Origin: Saturnia japonica
Lineage: Eukaryota; Arthropoda; Insecta; Lepidoptera; Saturniidae
DNA: 64,000 nucleotides
Direction of reading: 5' to 3'
Assembly: GCA_033032175.1 (NCBI GenBank)
Contig: CM065316.1
Span: forward strand, 8,650,115-8,714,114
Shown here: positions 56,554 to 64,000 of the stretch, in pieces
Numbering within the stretch: position 1 is the first letter of the stretch
How the letters are laid out: the number at the start of each line of letters is the position of its first letter
Notes under the pieces: model-generated
The model's input: the letters and a program-made list of their open reading frames with translations, nothing else
The model's database searches: none
What the model was told of the DNA's origin: nothing
Translations under genes and position numbers: made by a program

Positions 56554-59500
56554 ATGACAGATTTTGGAAATGGGAATGAAAAATTAGACGCTTTCCAAGG
56601 AGGTAACATGAGTTCGAGCCTACCAACAATGGAGAAGCTTGATGGTAGTACTGATTATAACACGTGGAAGTTCATGATGGAACTTTACTTAATCCATGAA
56701 GATTTGTGGGAGTATACGATGACAACACCGGCTGCAAGTGATATCTCAGGATGTAAAAGGTATCAAAAGGCCAGAGCAAAAATCTGCTTGATGGTGAAGG
56801 CACATTGATTGGTCCACGTTCGCCATGCGAAGTTTGCAAAGGAGGCATGGGATGCTCTAAAGGCTGCTTTCGAGGATAAGGGCCTGAATAATCGATGCAA
56901 ACTGCTTTCGAAATTGGTGAACCTGAAATTGGAGCAATTTTCTACAGTGAGAGACTACGTAACGACCATGATGATTGTAGCGCAGCAGCTTCGTGATCTT
57001 GGCAAGGATGTAGATGATGAACTACTTGCAACCTTGATGCTACAGGGGTTAACGGAGACATTCCAACCCATGAGACTAGCAATAGAAAACACAAACATAG
57101 AATTAACCACTGATTACGTAAAAGCTAAGCTGTTTCAAATGGAGGACGCCTATCAAGCAGGTTCGAGTACTGCGACGAATGCTTTGCAAGCTAAAAACAA
57201 AAGTAAAAATAAAAAACAACAGAAGTGGAGTGCGACCAAATTTCGTACGATAAAATGCTTCATCTGTGATGGGCCTCACAAAGCGAAAGATTGTCCAAAG
57301 AACCCAAAGTCGAAGAAGGATGCTTTGACGTCATTGGCGATGGCGACTACAGGGAAACAAAGATCTGGAGATTGGATACTTGACTCTGGAGCCTCTAACC
57401 ATATGACGAACAGAAGAGATTGGTTAACGGACTTTAAAAAATTAGACAAAGAAGTAGAGGTAGCTTGTGCAAATGGAGAAACGGTATTTGGTAAGGCAGT
57501 TGGTAATGTGGTTAATGAGAAGATGGGTGTTTCAATAAGAGGTGTAATGTATGTACCTGGGTTAGCAGCTAACCTACTGAGTGTGAGCACAATCGTTAGT
57601 AGAAACCTTGTTCTAGTATTCGATAAAACTGGCTTTAAGATTATGAAAGCAGATGGATGTAAGGTTACTGGTGAAGTTTCTCATGCAGGTATTGTAGAGA
57701 ATGGTGTTTATAAGATAAAATATTGTTCACAGGAAGTATCTATGGCTTCAACAGATTGTAATCAAATGATATTATGGCACAGGCGAATGGGACACCTAGG
57801 GGTACGAAATCTTATATTACTTATGGATAAGATGGCGCAAGGAGTAAGTTTTTCCAAGACTATTTGTAAGCTAGAGTGTGAAGCATGTGTTATGGGAAAA
57901 CAGACAAAGCAGCCATTCAAGAAAACTGGTGCCAGCAGGGCAAAGGAGGTATTGGGTTTAATTCACACTGACGTGTGTGGACCTAAGAGTGAGAAGTGAT
58001 ACGGAGGGTATCGATATTTTCTCACATTTATTGATGACCTCACTAGGAAAACGTTTGTTTATTTTTTGAAAAATAAAGGAGAGGTATTTGAGAAGTTTTC
58101 TGAATTCGTAAAACTAACGGAGCGTCAAACTGGAAAGAAGTTGAAAATTATTAGATCCGATAATGGCAAGGAGTTTGTAAACAGGCGGATGGATGAGTTT
58201 TGTAAAGCAAGGGGAATACGTCATCAACACACAGTGGAATATACACCCGAACATAATGGAGTTGCCGAACGAGCTAACAGAACCATCACTGAGAAAGCTA
58301 GAACTATGCTGGAAAAAGCTGGTTTAGGTAGACAGCTGTGGGCTGAAGCAGTTAATACTGCAGTGTATTTGAAAAACCGATCACCAACTGTAGCTGTGAA
58401 AAATATGACGCCAGAAGAGGCGTGGACTGGAAGTAAGGTAGATCTGAGCTTTCTCAGAGTATTTGGGTGCAAGGCTTACCTTCATATTCCAGACCAAAAA
58501 CGAAAAAAATGGGACAGCCAAAGCAAAGAATTGATTCATGTTGGATACTGTCAAGAAACAAAAGGTTACCGTTTAGTTGATCCAGCGACGGGTGAGCTGC
58601 ATAAGGGCAGAGATGTTGTGTTCTTCGAGAATCAAAACTACGAGAGCAAAAGAGAAGTACCTATAGAGCAAGATGTTCAACTGACAGAGGCTATACTCGA
58701 ACCAGAGGGTGTTCCAGAAACTACTGAAAAGGAAGAGGTTCAGGACATGAGTGTCCTACAGGAACGAGATGGAAATGATGCAGAGACGAAGCAAACGGTT
58801 TCTAAAAACGAAATTATTGAGATTGAGGATGACGAGTGGGCAACTTCTGATGAAAGAGAGGAATCAGATGTTGAGGACATCTCGTCACATCTAGACAATG
58901 AGGTGTCAGATAGGAGATACCCATTGCGAGAAAGGAATGCAAAACAGTTTCCAGATTTTGTAACTTATCAAGCTGCTACTGCATTTCAAAACCCTTTAAC
59001 CGTTCAGGAAGCACTTTCCCGAGAGGATGCAGCTAAATGGAAGGTTGCAATTGAGGATGAGCTAGAGGCTCTTAAGAAAAACAAAACTTGGATACTTGTG
59101 AAACCACCGAGATCGTGTAACATAGTTGATTCGAAATGGTTATTTCGAATTAAAGAAGAGGTGGGGGGAAAGACTCGTTATAAGGCACGACTCGTTGCGA
59201 GAGGTTTTAGTCAACGCAGAGGCTTTGACTACTTTGAAACTTTTTCACCTGTGGTAAGACATAGTTCGTTAAGAGTTTTAATAGCTTTAGTAGTTAATAT
59301 GAATCTAAAAATTGAACAAATGGATGTTAAATCGGCTTTCCTGAATGGAGATCTAAGAGAAACTGTATATATGAAACAACTGGAGGGGTTTGAGATAGAT
59401 GGCAAGGAGGATTGTGTCTGTCTTTTACAAAAGTCACTATATGGTCTGAAGCAGGCTCCACGTACGTGGAATATGAAGCTTCATTCTGCATTAATAAGAT

Positions 59501-60528
59501 TGAAATTCAGACGGTCTGAGAATGAGCCATGTGTTTACATGCAGTCACAAGGTGGTAAGGTGATAATTATTGCTGTGTATGTTGATGACATCCTGATTTT
59601 TTGAAACAATGAGCAGGAAATGCTCAAAGTTAAGAGAGAATTGGAGTCCAGCTTTGAAATGAAAGACCTAGGTAAGGCTGAATTAATGTTAGGAATTCAT
59701 ATTGTACAAGATGTCAACGGGATTACGCTGCATCAGAAGAATTATGTGGAGAAGCTGTTAAAAACGTACAATATGGAGGATTGCAAATCTGTTGCCACAC
59801 CAGCTGTACCCGGCCAAAGACTAGAAAAATCTAGACATGCCTGGAAACCAAATGAGAATATTCCATATCGAGCTTTAATAGGATCACTTATGTATTTGGC
59901 GATTTGTACACGGCCTGATATAGCTCATGTGGTGAATTATTTGAGCCAGTTCAATGAGAGCTACGAGGAGCAACATTGGATTGCAGCTAAAAGGGTACTC
60001 CGGTATCTAAAAGGTACCAAGACTCTTGGCTTGAGGTACATAAAAGAAAAACGCCAAGAGATTCTTGTAGGTTATGCTGATGCTGATTACGCAGGAGATA
60101 GCAATCGCCGTTCGTATTCGGGCTCAGTGTTCCTTATTCAAGGGGGAGCTGTTTCGTGGCAGAGCACTAAACAACGTACAGTTGCTCTTAGTACGGCTGA
60201 GGCAGAACACGTCTCATTATCGGAGGCAACTAAGGAAGCTGTATTCTTAAGGCGATTTATAGCAGAGATTACTGGTCAAAAGGACCAAAAAGCTATAACA
60301 ATTTTTTCAGACAGCCAATCAGCAATAGCAATAGCAAACAATCCAGTGCATCATCAGCGTACTAAACATGTAGACATCAGATATCATTTTATACGCAATG
60401 CGATTGAATCTGATATTATAAAATTAGAATATCGAGAAACTAACAAGATGATTGCAGATGGCTTAACCAAACCTCTATCTAGAGGTAAATTTGAATGGTG
60501 TGTGAATGGTATGGGATTGTGTGTATGA
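56554..60528 (+). pseudogene. Copia gag-pol polyprotein with three in-frame TGA codons
   Basis: One frame of 1324 codons without any frameshift. Gag fills the first ~230 residues (LDGSTDYNTWKFMMELYL near the start). Zinc knuckle CFICDGPHKAKDC begins at codon 235. Protease D-S-G-A is at codon 277. Integrase has the zinc motif HRRMGHLG...CEACVMGKQ, then D in HTDVCGP (473), D in RSDNGKEF (536) and E in GVAERANR (572), a D35E spacing. RT has MDVKSAFLNGDL and Y-V-D-D at 1009. RNase H has YADADYAGD and TVALSTAEAEHVSLSE, with FSDSQSAI later. The stops are TGA at codons 85 (56806), 482 (57997) and 1017 (59602). Length and single-frame layout are normal for the family. Confidence 0.95.
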
Positions 60529-60585
60529 AACCATATGAGTGTTTTTCTTAGCATTTAAGTATTTATGCAAGAGATTAAGGAGGAG

Positions 60586-60928
60586 CGTTGAAGCAAAGAG
60601 GCTTTGTTGTGAAACGAATATAATCTCTTTGCATATCATTGTATGTTTTTTCTTTATAAAAAACAATGTTTTTAAATGGCTTGTCAACTGAAAAATGTCA
60701 AGTGAGAAAATATAATATATTGTTTGAGATACAAATATATATTTTCTAACATATCGTGATATAATTAGCTAATATTGTTACCTATTCCAAATTGTTTATT
60801 ATTTGCTATAACTACAAATAATGAAATACAATATTCATACGATTCCTGGCTAAAACTGTGTTTTTCATATAAGACTCTGCTTATGGTGTGAACAAACACA
60901 CTAGATTGCTACATCGGTAATACTAACA
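60586..60928 (+). repeat. Copia 3' LTR
   Basis: Follows the purine-rich GAGATTAAGGAGGAG (60571-60585). Begins CGTTGAAGC where the 5' LTR has TGTTGAAGC; the remainder is identical by eye. Confidence 0.95.
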
Positions 60929-60985
60929 GTATCTAATGGGAAAATGTTCCAGCTTTTGAGATATTATTTCATTAGGAGGACTCAC

Positions 60986-61171
60986 CTCACAATGTGCATC
61001 CAAGAATATCAATACATCGCCAGTGGCAGTTCTTGCACCCATTAATCGAGCTCCAACAAGCCCGTTACGGCTCTTAATCCTCAATATTTGTACTTTGTCC
61101 AATTTATCAACAATATCATCTAACTCCTTAGCTAAATAACGTCTGTCACTTGCATCATCTACTAATATTAT
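60986..61171 (-). CDS. GALNT/pgant gene, middle catalytic exon
   Basis: 186 bp, exactly 62 codons, phase 0 at both ends. It is bounded by GGATTTTCCAG (acceptor) and GTGAGTCC (donor) on the minus strand. It encodes [66 protein letters not shown] is the UDP-binding strand end and L-D-A-H is the D-x-H manganese-binding motif of the GT-A fold. The downstream intron (52711-60985, 8.3 kb) contains most of the transposon load of this gene. Confidence 0.93.
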
Positions 61172-61329
61172 CTGGAAAATCCCAAAACAAGTGCCATTTT
61201 AAATAAAGGGTTAATTTTCTAAAAAAAAATATAAAAAAAAAGATTCAGAGAGTATCAGAGTAGAAAAGAATGTCAGATTTGCTAAGAACTGATAAATTAA
61301 ATGTAATCGCAATAAAAAAAATTCTATGA

Positions 61330-61530
61330 CTAATCTTTGTCGCACCGTGAAGCTGTAGAACCTTCTCCCGGCCAGTGTTCCCTCCTTACGACATCGGGTC
61401 CTTTAAGCGTAGCGTGAAGATATATTTATGCAGGCCGGGATGACAGCAGCAACCGCTTATGGATTTAGATCTCTCGGTGGTCGCGTTTGTGTTTGGATTG
61501 TGCTGTGCTTACCATCAGCGAAAGTACCTC
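61330..61530. repeat. GC-richer block in a GALNT intron, probable transposon fragment
   Basis: CTTTGTCGCACCGTGAAGCT, TTCTCCCGGCCAGTGTTCCC and CGACATCGGGTCCTTTAAGC stand out from the AT-rich intron. It lies between two GALNT exons (61171 and 61596) and has no splice-bounded open frame in the gene's strand. I suspect a retroelement 3' end but cannot name it. Confidence 0.35.
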
Positions 61531-61595
61531 AATGTGCCGAGCTATTACAAAAAAAAAACTTCATTAAATCCTAAAAATATTTTTTTTTATCTAAC

Positions 61596-61693
61596 CTGCT
61601 TCAATAACTGTTCAGGTGATCGTATTAAAACTGACATGACAGTCCGCATCAGGGTAGACCATGCCTCATTATGGAAGACTATTATCACACTTG
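61596..61693 (-). CDS. GALNT/pgant gene, upstream catalytic exon
   Basis: 98 bp on the minus strand after the acceptor CTTACCTACAG, ending at the donor GTTAGATA. It starts with two bases (CA) of a split codon, probably Thr, and encodes [45 protein letters not shown] is the hallmark start of the GT-A domain in this family. It ends in phase 0, joining IILVDD of the next exon. The exon is too short to appear as a long open frame. Exons for the membrane anchor and stem must lie beyond 64000 on the right; I found none between 61694 and the edge. Confidence 0.9.
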
Positions 61694-62127
61694 CTGTAGG
61701 TAAGTTTTCAACGTCAAAATTCACATTCCTACAACTTCAAAAATATATTCAATATTAAACTAACCTACTAAAAATTTATATGAATAATAAAGTAACGTAA
61801 AAATCAAATCAACTTTATATAATAGGCTTATACATGAATAAATAAATAGGGTATAGGATAGGATAGGAATAAATTGATTTATTTAAGGTATATCATTCTG
61901 CTTAACTATTTATAAACATGCACATTATAATACCTGTACTATATTTATTATAATTTGGTGTCTCACATTCAGGTTACGGAAAAACCACTTAACCAGTAGG
62001 AATTATAAATATGATACTTATCTTCTTTACAGTAAAAGAAAAACTATTTTTTAAAGATGATATTTATGTCTATATGAATATGGAAAATATCAGACTTTAA
62101 TAAAATTATTCAAGAACAATAATATTA
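61694..62127. other. No exon seen; GALNT intron
   Basis: AT-rich, with a short GGATAGGATAGGAATAAA repeat at about 61857-61874. Confidence 0.4.
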
Positions 62128-63307
62128 GGTCTTTACATATGAATTATTTTGTTGTACTGGCAATTTTGATCTGAAATATCTGGTGTTTGGTTAGGAAAAC
62201 CAAATTGAAATTTATTTCAAATTTAGGATTGTGTCAGTGATTCATTTGTTTTCACAACATTCGATTTTTCTGTGTCATTGTTCTTTTCACAAAATGGAAA
62301 ATATAATGAGTTCCACCACGGCAACAGCGCTGCAGAAACAGCTCGAAGGATAAATTATGTGTACGGGAAAGCTACTGTAAAAGAAAGCACGGTACGTTTG
62401 TGTTTCCAACGTTTTCTTTCTGAAAATTTTGATCTACGAAACAAAACAGTGGACGGCCGGAGACCCTAGTTGATAATGAAGTATTAAAGGTGATCATGGA
62501 AGCGGATCTATCGCAAACCTTCGGTGTGAGTGATAAAAGAATTTTAATTCACTTGAAACAATTTGGAAAAGTGAAAAAATTCGAGAAAGTGCTGCCGCAT
62601 GAATTGACTGAAACACGCTTTAAATGCTGCGTTACATTGCTCAACCGTCACAATAACGAGAGAATTTTAAATTGTAGTTTTTGAATTTTAAATATGTATT
62701 CACTGTGGTTGAACCCAGGAGAACCTGCCAAATCCTGTCCCAAGCGAAAGTTGACTCAGAAAAAGGTACTAGTGAGTGTTTGGTGAACCGATGCACTACA
62801 TACACATACACTTCATACACTACAGCTTCCTAATATCTGGCCAGACGATAACGGCAGATCTGTATTGTCAGCAATTGCAAACCATGATAGAAAAGCTAGC
62901 CGTTAAACAGCAGAAACTGGTAAATCTCTCTAGTCTACTGCTGCTTCAGGACAACGCTAGGCCCCATACTTTATGACAGACGATCGTTAAATTACAGGAA
63001 CTGCAGTTAGAATGTCTCAGACACCCACCTTACTCCCCAGACCTTGCTTCAACAGATTACATTTGGAATTTGGACAATTTCCTGCTAGGAAAACAATTCA
63101 GTTCCAATGAGGCTATCCAAACTGCATTCAAAGAGTTTATTGATTCTCACTCCCACAATTTTTTCAGCCATGGCATCAATGACTTACCAGTAAAACGGCG
63201 GAAATTCACACATAATATGGTACGTACTTCAATTGATTAAATGTACAATTTCATAGTTTTTCGTTTTACTTTTTCCATATAAAATGTTAATTTCATATGT
63301 AAGGACC
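62128..63307 (+). mobile_element. mariner element D, dead transposase, in a GALNT intron
   Basis: GGTCTTTACATATGAAT after TA (62126-62127) and TTAATTTCATATGTAAGGACC before TA (63308-63309). Broken pieces on the + strand: MSLFFSQNGKYNEFHHGNSA, VKKFEKVLPHELTET, LLLQDNARPHTL with a TGA straight after, and HPPYSPDLASTDYIWN. The first Asp region (usually VTCDEKW) is deleted and replaced by a stop-rich stretch near 62680. Same subfamily as copies A and C. Confidence 0.88.
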
Positions 63308-64000
63308 TAATAATAGAATTAATTATATAAAAAGAGTAGAGACCAGAGAAAAACACGGCATAGATTATGAAAAGTATACAAAAGAGAAATATATCATTGT
63401 ATTTCATCAATCACACAATATATTAAACTGAACTAACAAAAATAGTCTTATTTATATAATATTATATCAACCAATTTCAGGAAGAATACCTATAAATTAC
63501 CTAATAATAGAAAATGGTAGAATGTTTTCTATATGAATGTAAAGATTCAATACTTTACACATGGGGCTTATGCCCCCCATCTCCTGCCTCTATGTGTCAA
63601 TCTGCTAGAGTTGATATTATATACAAAAACAATTAATGTTGATCATTGATTGATTAAATCTTTTAAAAGTGGCATATAAGTCAAAATTTGTATGAGTTTT
63701 TTAGCCCTGTAGATATGTATTTATAAAACTGTTCTAGCCTGTTGAAAAAAACTATTGTAAGATTGACATCAATTAGTCACCACACACAGTAACTTTTTGG
63801 CTCACACTGTAAATGAGTATTATTGTTAAAGTCCTTCACGGTTGAAGGACTGTGGTCATCCACACCAGTATTATATTGACACCAGCAAAAAACACTATGG
63901 CAACTTCCAAAACATTAATTTTACACCAGAGGCATTTAGTGTCAATGTATATTGGTGGATGTAAAAATTAAATTTTTATTGGATATTATTGTAGTAGGTT
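63308..64000. other. No exon seen; window end
   Basis: A short hairpin GTCCTTCACGGTTGAAGGAC is at 63831-63850. No GALNT exon or other coding sequence was recognised on either strand. Confidence 0.4.

Larger units (their letters stand above)
56173..60928 (+). mobile_element. Ty1/Copia LTR retrotransposon, full length and very young
   Basis: Two 343-bp LTRs, target duplication GTATC (56168-56172 and 60929-60933), primer-binding-like site, single gag-pol frame and a polypurine tract. Total about 4756 bp. It is inserted in the long intron of the GALNT gene on the opposite strand to the gene. All enzymatic domains are present; three TGA codons interrupt the frame. The element is described as found; nothing is inferred about past activity beyond its age. 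Confidence 0.95.

Noticed and set aside
57276..57590. 104-codon minus-strand open frame in the Copia element
   Set aside because: Shadow of the Copia gag-pol frame.
61459..61758. 99-codon + strand open frame
   Set aside because: Overlaps the GALNT exon 61596-61693 on the opposite strand and includes a poly-A-encoded lysine run; not a gene.
1..64000. CRISPR array or bacterial operon structure
   Set aside because: No regularly spaced short repeats; introns, SINEs and mariner elements show eukaryotic nuclear DNA.

Overview
This 64 kb window looks like nuclear DNA of an insect, most probably a moth or butterfly. It is AT-rich, with introns and no operons. It is crowded with dead transposable elements of kinds common in Lepidoptera: mariner elements, non-autonomous elements ending in CTAG like Helitrons, a tRNA-related SINE, RTE- and jockey-type LINEs, and BEL/Pao, Gypsy and Copia retrotransposons. 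The taxon is an inference from this mix; no marker gene was available.

Two host genes can be supported. (1) A small GPI-anchored Ly6/uPAR-type protein on the + strand, in three proposed coding exons (35666-35708, 41845-42054, 43813-44024). The splice phases agree and give a product of about 154 residues with ten cysteines and a hydrophobic tail. (2) The 3' half of a polypeptide N-acetylgalactosaminyltransferase (GALNT/pgant family) on the - strand, in three exons (61693-61596, 61171-60986, 52710-51673). It covers most of the GT-A catalytic domain and the C-terminal ricin-type lectin domain; the N-terminal part lies beyond the right edge.

Layout. 0-8.9 kb: LINE fragment, tandem repeats, a large fold-back element, two back-to-back broken Gypsy-type elements, then Helitron-like pieces. 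8.9-22.1 kb: mostly non-coding DNA with three mariner elements, one split by an RTE LINE and one with a single premature stop, plus SINE copies and Helitron-like pieces. 22-35 kb: gene-poor, with a Helitron helicase scrap, palindromic elements, and a Tc1-like tail. 35.6-44 kb: the Ly6-like gene, its introns full of repeats. 44-50 kb: a graveyard of BEL/Pao, pogo-like, Copia and LINE fragments with nested insertions. 51.6 kb to the end: the GALNT gene. Its 8.3 kb intron carries a BEL/Pao gag remnant and a very young Copia element whose two 343-bp LTRs differ at one base at most.

I found no operon, CRISPR, rRNA or credible tRNA gene, and nothing that clearly is a new biological system. The most useful leads are the Ly6-like gene, the young Copia insertion with three in-frame TGA codons, the nearly intact mariner, and several terminal-inverted-repeat elements that I cannot assign to a named family.
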